Shown: in pieces, positions 7,990-20,270 of the stretch
Position numbering within the stretch: the first letter of the stretch is position 1
Layout: every line of letters starts with the position of its first letter
NCBI GenBank assembly: GCA_958295665.1
Contig: OY282560.1
Span: 141,166,091-141,230,090 of the forward strand
Length of the DNA stretch: 64,000 nucleotides
Reading direction: 5' to 3'
DNA from: Tipula vernalis
Taxonomy: Eukaryota; Arthropoda; Insecta; Diptera; Tipulidae
Translations under genes and position numbers: made by a program
The notes under the pieces: model-generated
Told to the model about the DNA's origin: nothing
The model's input: the letters and a program-made list of their open reading frames with translations, nothing else
Database searches by the model: none

Positions 7990-10485
7990 TTATTTGATTG
8001 AACAGCATTGACAATGGAAGTCCTCAATATCGTTTGTAATTTTTTTAGCGCATTCTTCATGGTAAGTTCGATATTTGCATAATTTGCAAGTAACTCCCAT
8101 TTTACTAGCAGTAATGTGCCCTGCACATTGAAAACATATTCCATTTGACGTCTTACTGTTGTTGTTTATATGTACATCAACTTCTTCGTCATTTGAAAAT
8201 AATTGTCGAACGTGGGGTGCATCTCCTTCTGCGCTGTTTATTTCCAGTGTTGTTCTACGGGGCGAGGAAAATTTCGTTGTTACTTGATTATTCTTATTGC
8301 CTGGTGTCACACCGTATTTGAAGACAGGTTTGTTAGTCGCCCTTTTTTTTATTTGTTTCGATTTTGAATTTAACTTATTTTCCAGTTTTTCCTTTTTGCA
8401 TTGTTGTTTAAATAAGGCTTCTTGAATTTTCTTTTCTTTTTTTATTTGTCAATTCAACCTCCTCATTCATTTCAACCTCAGCTAGACGTTTCTTATTAAT
8501 TTTATCTTCTTCGGCCTTTTGGAAAGGCGTTGATGAAATAATAAAGGATCGATGATCCGAGTTTCTTATACCCATACGCACAGGTGTTTCCGGGACAGCA
8601 AGAAAACTTGTAATTTGCACATTTGGAGCGTCGATATGAATGATAGGTATACCTGATAAATTCAAATTTTCTGTACCTTCAAACTTTAAAATATATTTTG
8701 CGTCATATCATTAGTCAAACATTATAGCTAATAGAATCGTTATGTACCTAGTACTTACTTCATCAATAAATTCAATGGATTTTACTTCTTGCGATATTAC
8801 TTCATCAAGCTCAATAGTTTCACAATTAAACTCATAATCCGAACATACGTTTCCAGCATCCATTATTCCTGTTGGCTTCGATGCATCGGTTCGTCGGCCC
8901 CATGATCGGTTTCGTCGGCCCCATCATGATTAAAAATAATAGTACTATCGTCTTCCTATATTTTAATAAAAGTGTTACTGTTGATTTTGAACATTTGTAT
9001 TGAAAAAAAATATCAAATTTAATTTTTATAAGCAAACTTACAATTTTTTGGTCAGTGTTTGTAAGAAATGAGTGATATATTTGTAACAGAATTGCGAAAT
9101 CTTCGGTATCGGGACTCTCCGCTAAATTATCCAGATGTTTTTATTTTTCTGGACCAACCAGATCTTTAAATTTATTTAAATTCATTGTCTTTTCGAGGCT
9201 GTTGTTCTCATCAAAACCAACTTGCTTGTTTTGGATAATGTTTGATGAGTTCCTTCCTAAACATTTCGAATAATCTATTGCATCAGGATTAAACGGTTGA
9301 AGACCACAGGTCCGAAATCCATTTATAATCGTATTTTTGTTAATGCATTGGTCTACAACATCCTTCAAAATTGGCGCAAAACAGCATTTTGTCAGTTTTT
9401 TATCAATATTTTTCTTTCTCCAATTTAATACCGCTTTTTGCCAACCTGTTTTCAATGGCTTAAATATTGAGACATCTGCAGGTTGTAGTATTCTCGTTGA
9501 ATTGGGATATAAACATATAAGAATAATTTTTATTCCTTCACATAACTTTGATAATTCATATGTAAGGTGGGTTCGATGTCCATCCACATATAAAACTATA
9601 GGAAACTTGACGTTTTCAGCAACAAGGCTTGGGTGAAATATATCTTTAATATATTGATGAAAATCATCAGTGGTCATCCAACCAGAATCAGACTTTAGCC
9701 ATTTAAGTCCATCAGGAATAGAACTTATGACATGAGTTGGTACTCGTTTATAGGGATATATTATCAGCGGCGGCACCACAAACCCTGATGCAGAAAAACT
9801 AAACATCACTGTCAAATTTTCTTTGGCTTGACCACGATCCGTTTCATATACGTTTTTTGTTCTTAAAATGTTTTTATTAAATTGTGTTGGCTTTCAATTA
9901 AATTAAACACATCTTACCTTTTGGCGCAAGTACTTTACCGCTTTTTGGGCACATTAAAAAATTTGTTTCATCACCGTTGAAGACCCTGGAAGGATCTTCA
10001 ACTATTTTGAAATAATCTTTATCTGTTAAGTATTTTTTTATTTGCTCGAACCATCCGCGGATATTGGACTCTGCTACTTTGGAGCTAGCGTCAGTAATTG
10101 GCTCTGGAGTTCGAACGGTAAGATTAGGATGTCATTTAAGAAAATTTTCGTACCACTTATTGCCAGGCATATTATTTTTAAAAGGATTTTCCCGAGGAGC
10201 CGCATCTAGAAAGTCTTTAACCACATTTTGTACGTCTTGTTTACGACGTGGGAAGCCCTTGGCATGATTAGCTAAGAGCCAGAGTACAATTTTTTGCTCT
10301 TCATCAGCAGTTAGTATTGGTGACGGTCCATAACTGGCTTTTTTGGCTCTATTATGAATCCGATTTTGTAGCGTTGGTCTCGGAATTTTAAATTTTCGAC
10401 CTGCTCCGTGGATAGATAACCCGTCGTTTATTTCATTTAGCGCAATTTCAATGTCATTTGGATTATAAGAGCGTGGTTTTGGCAT
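7990..10485 (-). pseudogene. Pogo-type transposase (HTH_psq, DDE_1, C-terminal Cys/His finger), with introns, inactivated
   Basis: The chosen start is MPKPRSYNPNDI at 10483-10485, giving a Psq-type helix-turn-helix (ALNEINDG, FKIPRPTLQNRI) that binds transposon ends. A second DNA-binding region ends GNKWYENFLK, then an in-frame TGA (10132-10134), then HPNLTVRTPE. The DDE core follows: FNGDET (first Asp), VDGHRTHL (second), LQPADVSIFKPLK (third). A GT-AG intron of about 56 bp lies at 9862-9917, after CPKSGKVLAPK; the frame is off by one base in the A-run just after the acceptor. Another intron is likely near 8684-8758. The C-terminus (8310-7990) has CFQCAGHI, CKLCKYRTYHEEC and HCQCC, a PHD-like finger known from insect pogo-type transposases. 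Further frame changes lie near 8880 and 8445, so it is dead. Confidence 0.85.
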
Positions 10486-10619
10486 TTTTCTGTAATTAAT
10501 TATTTCATTTAACTTATGCACCTTATTACGTACCTAAATGCTTAACATTTCAGAATTTATTTTACCAAGTTACCTACCTAGGTAGGTATGTTTAATAAGG
10601 AATATTTTAATCGTTTATT

Positions 10620-11110
10620 TCACGGGCTTATGACTGATTAATATCGCTTAATCAGAAATAACAGTCATAAGCCCCCAAGACTCTTTACTGGTAATCTTAA
10701 ATATATACAACCAATAGTAAGCCCCTAATTTATTATACAAACTAAGTACAATTTTGTCAAACAACGATTAAAATTGACTATATTCACTATTTTAAAACAC
10801 AAAACAATTACCAAGAATATTCAAAAATCGCAAATTACTCATCAAAATTGCACTTTAAGAAATGTATTGCTTAAGAAAATCAGTAATATTTACCTATATT
10901 TTTGAAGACACAAAATCACGTCCGTACACTTTGATTTTAAACACAGACTGAGAAACTGAAATTCATGTTTTGAACGAATATAAAAGAGAAAAGGATTACC
11001 GTTAATATATTAACAAAGAGAAATATTAAATAATGGCGCTGAGCTTAGATATTGTAATAAATATATAGAACTGGCTCATTACTGGTTAGATAGCTTATTA
11101 CCGGGTGGTT
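10620..11110. repeat. Right-end subterminal repeats of the pogo-like element
   Basis: Related motifs recur upstream of the transposase: acgggcttatgactgatt (about 10621), cagtcataagccccc (about 10663), ccaatagtaagcccct (about 10711), ctggctcattactgg (about 11072) and agcttattaccggg (about 11091). They mirror the left-end copies in inverted orientation, and the outermost lies next to the right end of the element. Confidence 0.6.
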
Positions 11111-11129
11111 TACTATGACGTTTCTTTGT

Positions 11130-11390
11130 TTTATTTTTCTATTAACTGTAATGAATGGTTCTTCATCTAATAATCTAATGATTCAATGGTCGTTTCCGTT
11201 TTTTCTTGTAGATTACAACTCACATTTATTTTATTTTGGTTATTATGGTGCTCAAGTTCTTTTAGCTTTTTATTCACCATTACCAACTGAGCTTTTAAAT
11301 TGTCATTTTCTTGTTGTAAGAGTTCCATGTTTGTACTATTATCGTAAATTTCAGTTCGTTTAATTATTGAAACTCTTAAGACTTTTTACA
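11130..11390 (-). pseudogene. Coiled-coil N-terminal part of ORF1 from the split non-LTR element
   Basis: Reading the minus strand from about 11340 gives MELLQQENDNLKAQLVMVNK and then KLKELEHHNNQNK, a heptad-like leucine coiled coil of the type found in ORF1 proteins, where it mediates trimerisation. A stop follows after ETTIESLDY. It lies immediately beyond the right end of the pogo element, so it is most simply the N-terminal half of the ORF1 whose tail is at 7225-7400. Assignment is by position and composition. Confidence 0.5.
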
Positions 11391-13094
11391 AAAATGCATA
11401 TCGAGTAAATTTACCTGCTTATCTCTCTACTTAAAGCCAACCGGTGCTCAATTATTCGCGTGGTTATTCATTAATCTTAACGAAAAAACTCAATAAACAA
11501 CATAAAGAAGTAAAAAATTCTATTTATTTATGTCACAATAGCTTGTAATGGGCAGAATATTGAAATTTCTCGTCGAGTCTGGATAATTAGAAGATGCATA
11601 TTCATGATCGGCTTTTAAATCATTAAAGCTTATTATTCTAGCACAAAACATTTTACAAAGTAAATTTTAACTTTGATTTTAACTTGATGGAAATGATTAT
11701 AAAAGTTGTAACATTATGCCCAAACCCTATAATTTGTAATATTTATTTAGGATTTCAAATTCTTAAAATTCTTGTCACCTGGTAATTTTCTTGTTTAAGA
11801 CGTTGTTTGATACTTCATGGAAGGCAGACGTTTGGAAGAACTAAGTCCGAGAAAATCGAGATGTCGCTTTAAAAAGTCAATGTTTGAAGCTTGTCGAGCT
11901 CTAATTTTGTAAAACGAGTTAAAAACTAAAGTACTTTGAATACAACATTCCAAATCAAGTAATCTCAGTCGTCTTAAACCCTAGATTGTAAATCTAAAGA
12001 ATTAATGTTAAATTCACTTCAATCTTTTACAATCCAATAAGCTTTTAGTACTTTTAAGTATAAAGGGGTAATGTGACATTTTAAGTTCTTACATTCATTT
12101 CACTTTCGACGACGAGATACTATTTCAACCTTCTAATTTTTATGGTGTAATAAATTCAAATTTATCGGTCGAGTTAATTTCATTTGGAAAATGAATTAGT
12201 TTCGACGATTACCATACAAAAATTTTCGACGGAATTTATTTCCGCGTAGTTAATTCGGTCCTCGTTTTTTAAAATTTTATTATTTTTTTTACCGAGAGGA
12301 AGAGGTACCAAATTTCAAATAATTTGCTAGAAATTATTATTTTTCTGCTTCTGTGTTATCAGTTGGATGAAAATTCGTTAGAAACGTTTCCAGGCGTGTT
12401 ATTTTGCACTAATCATCAAACACTCGAAATAAACCATATTTTCAGTAATTTCTCAAAAATTTGGGATATCTTTGCTAAAGGAATAATACCAAAAATTTAA
12501 ATATTGATCTTAAAGTTAATATTAAATATTTATTTATCCGCCTTATGTTGGTCTAGGCCATTGCGTTTCGTATGGCTATGTGAGAGATACTCATTTTTGA
12601 TTTTGCATCAACGAGTTCATATTCTGCACTGTTAGATTCATAGTTGTCGGAATCATCGTCATACAGCTTTGCTTTATATTAGTTAACTTATTTAAAGCTA
12701 TTGTAACCTACTGTTTCCAGTCAGACAAAACTAAAAAATTTCAGTTATGTACTTGCGTAAAAATTACTTGAGAGTAAAAAACGAGAATTTAGTTACTAAT
12801 AGCCGTATTTGAGTTTATTTCTCTAGAAGTCTTTTTTCTATTTTATTTCCAAAAGTTCGTCCTGCCGCCTGATGGTAATTCTATTTAAAGCCAATATTTA
12901 AATAATTGAACAAATTTTTCATTGGTTTTGGGCTCTTTAGTTAAAAATTATTTTATATTAATTTCGACAGCCATGTTTTAATAAATACTGTCAGTCAAAA
13001 TTTGAGAAATATAAAGAAAAATTCAAAACTAAAATAACCGAAAGTCCAGTTTCTTACCGCTTTGGATATCGTTTTAAACAATTCGGATTTTCCT
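11391..13094. other. AT-rich region without a recognised gene
   Basis: No open frame with a recognisable motif was found. A short acidic minus-strand stretch near 12560-12680 (KLYDDDSDNYESNSAEYELV) could be a coding fragment but has no support beyond composition. Confidence 0.3.
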
Positions 13095-13610
13095 ATCCCT
13101 TTCAAGTTCAAATATTTTTATATTTTAGTTGTGATTGAAGTCCGACATGCACAAGCGTGTGGGTAAATATCTGTTTTTAAAACTGCCAATTTTATCATAA
13201 ATTTTTGTTAAAATAAAGTTCAACCCACACAATTGTGTAATACACCAATTGGCGCTAGTGTTTTGCAATATGTATATTAATGTAGGTTCGACATACACGA
13301 TTGTGTATGCATGGAAAGGGTTATCGAAAACGTTTCGTATTGGGTTAACAATTTTTCATTTTACTAATTTATGCTACCATCTATTAAACAAATGTGGTAT
13401 TATGTATAAACCATGAACTGTTTTATCCCTTTCCAGGCCTATATATACAATCGTGTGGGTAAAATACCATTATGCGATAGACATATATCAAATTCTATTT
13501 TTGTATAAATTTAAGTTTAACACACACGTTTGTGTATATTACCTGAACATGCTTTATTTGAAATATCATCACCTAAAATAAGGTTCAACGAACACAATTG
13601 TGCAGGTTGA
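13095..13610. repeat. Array of six CACA(A/C)N(T/C)GTGT-type palindromic motifs at the piggyBac 3' end
   Basis: Copies are gcacaagcgtgtgggt (13149), cccacacaattgtgtaat (13225), gacatacacgattgtgtatg (13290), tatacaatcgtgtgggt (13445), acacacacgtttgtgtata (13521) and cgaacacaattgtgcagg (13587). A further copy (catacacatttgtgtatatt, 14954) lies in the first intron of the transposase gene, and one at about 17473. They look like subterminal transposase-binding sites shared by related ends. Confidence 0.65.
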
Positions 13611-13629
13611 TCATAAGGAGCACGTTAGT

Positions 13630-15103
13630 TCAAGGGAATTGAAGTTCAAGGGAAACTGTGTGATGTGATTTAGTTGCCTTATTCCAATGGGTGACAGTTG
13701 TAGTTGGATAAATGCCGGCAATAGTTGAGAGAGCTGTTACACATTTTGTGTCTTTCCACTTTACGCATGTTAGCTCATCCCTTCCGTCGCTGTAAAAAAA
13801 CTCGTGACATTCGCCACGCTCCATATTGCGATCGGCTTTAAATTTAGGATTTTTCAATCGGTTGTTCATCACTGTCCCTATAATATATTTATAAAAATGT
13901 TTGTTACTAATATAAAATTTAAAACTAATAATTCAACCAGTTTTACCTGTGGCGCGGTATCCCAATTGAAGTAATTCAAATAATAATGGTATGGTTGTAA
14001 GATACGGGTCAAAATAAATAAAGCTTCTTTTGGGTATAGTATTTACAAGCCGCAATACAACAGCCGGGCCCAAACCCAATGATCGATTTCCAATATTAGT
14101 TTTTATCCCTTGATAAAGTTCGAAGTCCATAATCATACCCGATGATGTCGTAATCACAAAATTGTTTAAGCCTACCGGCCGCGGCTTATTTTTTACGTAT
14201 TGTCGGGCTGGCCATCGGCCCGTATATGGTACCATTTGTTCATCAACTGAGTAGGACCCCGCTACTCTGGGCAATGCTCGACATCTGTTACGTACTGCAT
14301 CTATCACTGGTTCGATTTTCCAAAATACATTCGTCGGATCAGGCGTTTGGTTTGCATCCACAAAATGTAGAGCTAACCGTAATTTTTTGAATCGAGTTTT
14401 CGATACGGCATTGCTAACTAGTTCGATTCGAAACCCCTTCCGCCAATACAAATCGAGGCGTGGGAATGAAATACACCCCATCAACATAAACACACCATGT
14501 AACTTTTTTAGCTCATGAGCAGTTGTTTTTAGCTAATTACCCTTGGTTGATAAATAATACATATTTGAATACGTTGCAGCATTAATGAAATGTTGTTCAT
14601 TAAAGTACAATTGGAAATATTCATAAGCAGACTTAACAGTAATTGGTTGAGGGGGTGAATCATCAATTGGTAGCAATTTTTCTGCGATTATACCTGAATA
14701 CCACACGTTTTTTGGCTTATCAGCTTCCACCATCTGCTCAATTTCAACTGTTTCACACATGTTGTTTATATTATCATTTTCCACCGACAAGGATTCATGT
14801 TCAATTTCATGTAGAACACAAGGATCAGCTTCATCTTCTGAATTGGATGCCGATTCTTCTAATAGTTTACGAAGTTTATCATTTTCAATTAGCCATTCAC
14901 CATTCTTGTACAACACTAAAAAAGTAAATTGAATTAATCATTTGGCGTTCAGCATACACATTTGTGTATATTCAATTTTAAATGCTTTTCTCGAATTAAT
15001 TAAACTCGAAAGTAATTAAACAAGTACTATTAACAGGAAAATTAATTAAATAATTGCATTTTTATGTACAATATTCGCACTTACCTTTGTGTGACGCACT
15101 CAT
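13630..15103 (-). pseudogene. piggyBac-like transposase (DDE_Tnp_1_7), three exons, truncated
   Basis: Start ATG at 15101-15103 opens a 19 nt exon (MSASHK) followed by a gtaagt donor. Intron 1 is 14916-15084. Exon 2 (14915-13947) begins VLYKNGEWLIENDKL, is acidic, then enters the catalytic fold; it carries one TAG (near 14533) between LSTKGN and LKTTAHELKK. Intron 2 (13878-13946, gtaaaa...tatag) splits ATG/TVMNNR. Exon 3 is 13877-13630. The catalytic Asp triad is present: SVDEQMVPYTGR, YFDPYLTTIPLLFEL and CVKWKDTKCV. The protein stops soon after THWNKATKSHH, so the C-terminal dimerisation part and cysteine-rich domain are missing. Splice sites are inferred from consensus and restored frame. 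Family transposases cut and paste at TTAA. Confidence 0.85.
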
Positions 15104-15110
15104 TGTGAAA

Positions 15111-18100
15111 TGATCAATTTTTAGGTTAAATTTTTTATTGACAGGCAATATTTCCCCTATGATCTTAAAATTGATTAATTTTTCGAAGGTTTTAATTCAA
15201 AGAACAACAGAATAAAATTTACTTCAGAAAAAGAAACAGATAACCAAAATTCTCTTTTGGATATTCTGTTGATTCGTACCACACGTACCAAGACAATTGT
15301 TCTGGCCGATGTCTAAATTTTCTCTCTTTGCTTCCCACATCTTACAAAATTAATGCCACAAAAATGTTGACCCCAAAAACTCTAAAACTTTCTGATACTA
15401 TATTTCACAATAAAAATCTCAAAATTTTAAAAGATACATCATTTCGCAACCAATATCTTGAAAAATTAGTGAATGACATAATCTAAAAACGAACCAATCC
15501 TGCTTCCCGACCAGAAAATGAAACCACAAATTATTTGGCCATTCCTTATATTATAAAAACCTTTAGAAAAAATAAAAAATCTTTTCAAAAAATTATAAAT
15601 TCAAAATTATTGGACGGGTAACCACAAGTTTAAACAACAAATTATTTTCTAAAATTTAAGGTAACATACCTATAAAGAAATAATCAAATTTTATGTAGCA
15701 GGTCTAATGTAAATAGTTTAAATCTAATCAATTTTAGGTAAACAAGATTTTACCAACAAAGAAGAGACGTCAATAAAGATACAAATTCAAGCTTTAGTTC
15801 ACTTTCACGACATTTGAAAGATACAAACCACCAAAACAGTTTAACTAATATCAAAATTCTCGATATGCAAAACAATTTTAGAAATCGATTGAAGATAGGT
15901 ATATCGGAAACTCATATGATTTGTTCATATAATTTGGTTTTGCCTCATCAAATTTACTTTATTCAATTGTATAACCTTTTTTATGTGAAAACGCCTTGTG
16001 ATTGTCATAGTTTTTGGTTGTATGAAGGAAACAATATTTGGAAAAAAATAAAAAAAATCATTTTGTTTTTGAGAAAGAATCCGAATAGGATTCGAAAGCT
16101 AAAGCTATAAAATAATTTTTAAATAAAGAGCCCAACTCAAAAGATAAAAATTAATTCTATAAATAATTCTTAGGAACAAAATCCTCCAGTCTTAGTATTT
16201 TATTGGAATTACGGTTCAACATGTCATATCGAAATTAATTTGTCGCAATCTGAAAACATTGAATTATAATTATGTTTCCTTGTATTCCTCCGCGAATTTC
16301 ATTATGTGCGGAAGTGAAAAATAACTTTCCACTTACCCTAACCTAGTTATCTTCACCATCACGTCTTTCCATAAAGTTTTGAATTCCAGTTCAATTGCAT
16401 CGGGTAATAATTTTCATAAAACTGTAACAAAGTTTAACAACAATTTATGATTTAAATTTCAGCAACTATCCACCAGAATACTAATTTTGTGAGAACAAAG
16501 AGCGCATAACACAAAAAAAAAATTCAGAATATACCAAAAAAATATTTTTTCACTTTAAACCAATTTTTATCGTCATAGTTTTCCTTTTTTCAGTTCATCT
16601 TATTTCCTGTGTAAAATACAGACTAGAATTGATTTATATTACAACAAAAAAAAACTATTACACTAGAATATAGAATACGTTTATAAAGACTGGAGTAATT
16701 TTATAAGAAACATCTTTAAGTTTATTGTTTCATTTTCTTTTTACCAATAAAATCATAATTCAACAATAAATTCAGCTTGAAATCGTGATCAGAATAAATA
16801 ATTAATAACAAGCAAAATGTTCGAGATAATTTTGAAATTTAAAAAATTATTCAACTGTGTTTACTAAAACGCTGTTACTCGTATATCCAAAAACAACAAA
16901 AATTGTATTTACTACATGGAACAGAGCTTTCGTCGTTAATAAAATCGTTAGTACTAATTTTAAAATACCAGTTATATTTTAATTACGAAAATTGTATTCA
17001 ACAGCCTTTCAAATTTGTTTCTACTTGAATGTAGCTACTTTTTAAGGATGTAGACACAAACCTTGAGACAAAAACAAGGTTTTAAACAATCATATTGGGC
17101 GGCGCACCACTGTTTTAAAATCATAAATCAACATTTCGATTGAAATGTTAAATTTTTGGCAAAAACATTAAAAAAATTTAAACTAATCTAATCAATCAAC
17201 GCGCGCGTATATTAGTTAACCAAAAACAAAACAAAAATGTACAGTGATTAATGTGGTGTAAGGGTATAGAGATATTGAGTGCAAATAGTTTGTGTTCCAC
17301 AATTATAGAAAACGTGATATTACCAAATAAAGATAATTAAGACGATTAGATAAAAAAAAAATGTTGTCTTCTTAGGTGATGCTTGCATATTTGGCGAGAC
17401 GAAATTATTTGTGCACAAAAAAAATCACAATGAGGTGATGTTACAATTATTTATGTATGTTATGTTTATTCGACACACTTGTGTATATGGTATATGAAGA
17501 AATTTTATGATTTTCTTAGAAAAATCGTGTTACTGTTAACCTAAAATCACCAATGATATATGTTACATAAACAATAAATCGTCTAAGACCATGAACTATT
17601 TATTATTGTGTATTTGGCGCCTTAAAATATCAAACAAATATTTTTCAATATAAATTCGCCTACACAGAGACAGCAGCTGTACAAAGTATTACAACTGAAG
17701 TAAACAAAAATATTATACGGAAGACATTAAACACAGATAATTCTAATGGAAATCATATGTAATCCAAGGATTAATATATAGAATTGAAATGGATACATGG
17801 GTCAATATCAAAATTTGCAGATTATAATTAAAAACTTTCAATTTTTGTGCAACAATTTAAAGCCGCGCACTCAATCTCATCACGGATCTCGATTTCATAA
17901 CACCGTCTTAAATCTCATCTTTATTTTAATTATAATTACTTGTATATAGTAATGAAATTAATTAGTATTTCATAATTTAATATTTTATAATTACAAAATT
18001 ATATAAAAGCTTAATTTTTTTTTTTGTAAATTATTTATATTAAGACCTCGCAGGTATAAGAGAAAGACGCGATGTGATATTAAGATTATTTGAATCATTA

Positions 18101-20250
18101 AAACACTGTATTTTACGTCATTATTTAAATCTCTTTTAACAAAAAAATAAAAATAAAAAATAAAATTAACAAATAAGATTGATTGCAAGTAATTATTAAT
18201 TTATAAATAAACCTGATTTCTAACGCTGTTATATCACCTTTAAGATTTTTGCTTAGTGTTATTTTTGTAATGATGACATTCGACGTTACAATGTACACTT
18301 ATGTATTACATTATTTATTCATTTTCTGTTGTCAGATCTAATATTACATTATGACAAATTTTGTTGTTGTTGAACTACTAATTAATTAATTATATATTTT
18401 TATTTTATATAACCAAACAATTTGGACGCAAATTCAATTTTGTATCTGTAAATCAAACCACAGAAATGTTATTTGGTCAAAGTGGTTAAATTTTTATTTT
18501 TTTTTGGTTGGTATTGGTAATTTAATTTATTTTTATTAGTTCTAATTATCTGTAAAATCATGTTACAATCATAGAGTATTTTTTTTTTAGCAGATCGATA
18601 TACCATGGTATGGTATGTGAATTTGGTAGCAATTTAAATTAATTTGGAATGTATATTAGGGAAAAACATAAATAAAAGTGTTTACTAATTTTATTTCCGA
18701 ACAAACTGTTTGAATCTTTGGACGATTTGATTTCAGTTTTGAAAAGAATCGTAATGTTTTGAAATTAAATCTCAAAGTAGAGATTAAATTCAGATGACAT
18801 TTTAATTACGATAATTAAACATTTAACATTGAATCTTCTAATAGTTGAATATTGAATATCACTCGATTTACCATAAACTGCTACAGTAGACTCGTATTGA
18901 GGTTAGAATGAAACTTTAAAATAAACATTGGTTTGGGGAAGACAAGGGATACTTGTGCAAATTAAAACTAGAACATTTGTTTTTAGAAAGTTTTAAAATT
19001 TTGGGTTTCAGTATTATTCGAATTATTCAAAATTGGAAATTGACATGTCTTCCAAAAAATGTCCCTACCAGTGGCTATTTAGGTGGTGATTTCGACTAGT
19101 AAGTAAACCTTTAAGAAAACAATTTTTGGGAATTTTGTAACTTTTAAAAATTTTAAATATTAGAATTTCAGAACTGAGCAATTTTTATAATTTTAAAAGT
19201 ATCAAAATTAACAGAATTCAATTCTTACGATTATGACTAATAAAATGTGTATATAATTTTCGAATTTATTAACTATAAGCTTAATGTTTTTCGGCAGATA
19301 TACAAAAGCAAATGGGAGAGGATTGAGAAATTTGAAAATTGGACTATTTTAAAAATTTAAAATTAGAAAGTTTGCATATTTTTAAATTTGCAATTTCATG
19401 AATTTCTGCTGAAATTCTATAATTTTAAATTTTCTTTATTTTTTGTTCGAATGGAAATATCCCCGACATTTAAAAGTTTCTAAAATTATACTATGTACTT
19501 GCAAATTTATAAATTTTAAATTGTTTTGTAAAATAGAATTGCTAAAAAACATTAGGAATTTGTAATTAGGTAACGCGAATTCTTGTGAGGTAAGGAAAAC
19601 CTTGATAGTCCTGACAAAATTCATCTTCCATTCCAGACATTAATCGAAATTCGGTAGCCTCGAACCAAGAATGCCACGGTGTCCCGGAACCTAGTTTAAA
19701 TTGGCCAAAAAACCACACTCGATTTCCCTTCGGCCATTGAAAGTTTCACCTTCGAGAAGTTCAAAAACGCAAAAATCAGCCAAATTCCCAGAGCCATTTT
19801 CAAACAAACACAATTTTAAGATTTTTTGCGCCAAAAAAGAGAAAATTCGAAATTTTTTTTTTTTTGAATTTTCAATTTTTCTCCATATGGCTCTTTTTTG
19901 CAAGACTGCGAACAAAAACTTCTAGGAATACAAAAAAGCACTCAGCTTGAACTAAATTTCAATAAAAATCAAGTTTTTTTTCGTGATCGATATTGGAATG
20001 AATGCCTTGAATTGTTTGTAAAACGCCATCTACTAGAATACTAATAAGTGTTTGCCTTTTGGAAATATTAAAAAATCATATGATAAGCCTGTAAAAAATG
20101 AATCTTTATTCACAAATCGATGAAACTTCATTATGAAATCTATTACAAAAATGACCATGGAATAGACAAATATATCGATGATGAGGAAAGATGTATATCG
20201 AAATGAAATGACGGAATTTATTTGAAGTTTTTTTGTTTGAATTACCCAAA
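15111..20250. other. Long AT-rich region without a recognised gene
   Basis: Both strands were scanned for retrotransposon and transposase motifs and none was found. Short open frames (for example 15814-16110 on plus) have biased Asn/Lys/Ile composition expected by chance at this base content. One copy of the piggyBac-associated motif (cgacacacttgtgtatat) lies at about 17471. A pair of mirror-image short frames at 19691-19925 reflects a palindromic stretch, not a gene. Confidence 0.4.
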
Positions 20251-20270
20251 AATTGGAAAAAAATTATTCT

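Larger units (their letters stand above)
7435..11115 (-). mobile_element. Pogo-like (Tc1/mariner superfamily) DNA transposon, inserted in ORF1 of the non-LTR element
   Basis: A broken pogo-type transposase gene (7990-10485) is flanked by related end sequences: tgtaaaatacccaataatga at the left and, read inward from the right, tagtaaaccacccggtaata. Both ends carry repeated AATGAGCCC/AATGGGCC motifs. TA lies at the right junction, as expected for this superfamily, but the exact left cut is ambiguous. Length is about 3.7 kb. Confidence 0.7.
1950..11390 (-). mobile_element. Non-LTR retrotransposon split by three nested DNA transposons
   Basis: Minus-strand pieces in consistent order make up one jockey/CR1-like element. 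They are ORF1 coiled coil (11130-11390), ORF1 C-terminal part (7225-7400), endonuclease N-terminal half (6827-7217), endonuclease C-terminal half and linker (3682-3990), and RT (1950-3032). The gaps coincide with a pogo-like element, a hAT element and a Harbinger-type element. The endonuclease halves match one domain: the N half stops after the YAP block and the C half resumes at GDLNERFHSM. Subtracting the insertions leaves roughly 2.3 kb, so the element is also partly deleted. Confidence 0.75.
13095..15110 (-). mobile_element. piggyBac-like DNA transposon, decayed
   Basis: A piggyBac transposase gene with introns (13630-15103) is followed on its 3' side by sequences with CCCTTTC-type termini: ccctttcaag at 13099, the inverted ggaaaggg at 13313-13320, and ccctttccagg at about 13426. 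CCCTTT is the usual terminal hexamer of piggyBac elements. Flanks read TTAT rather than the canonical TTAA at two of the three. The arrangement suggests one transposase-bearing copy next to a small non-autonomous copy (13099-13320). The right terminus was not located. Confidence 0.6.

Noticed and set aside
9337..9636. 99-codon plus-strand frame
   Set aside because: Antisense shadow of the pogo DDE domain, which has clear catalytic motifs on the minus strand.
15814..16110. 98-codon plus-strand frame
   Set aside because: Low-complexity Asn/Lys/Ile composition, no motif, and length within chance expectation for this base content.
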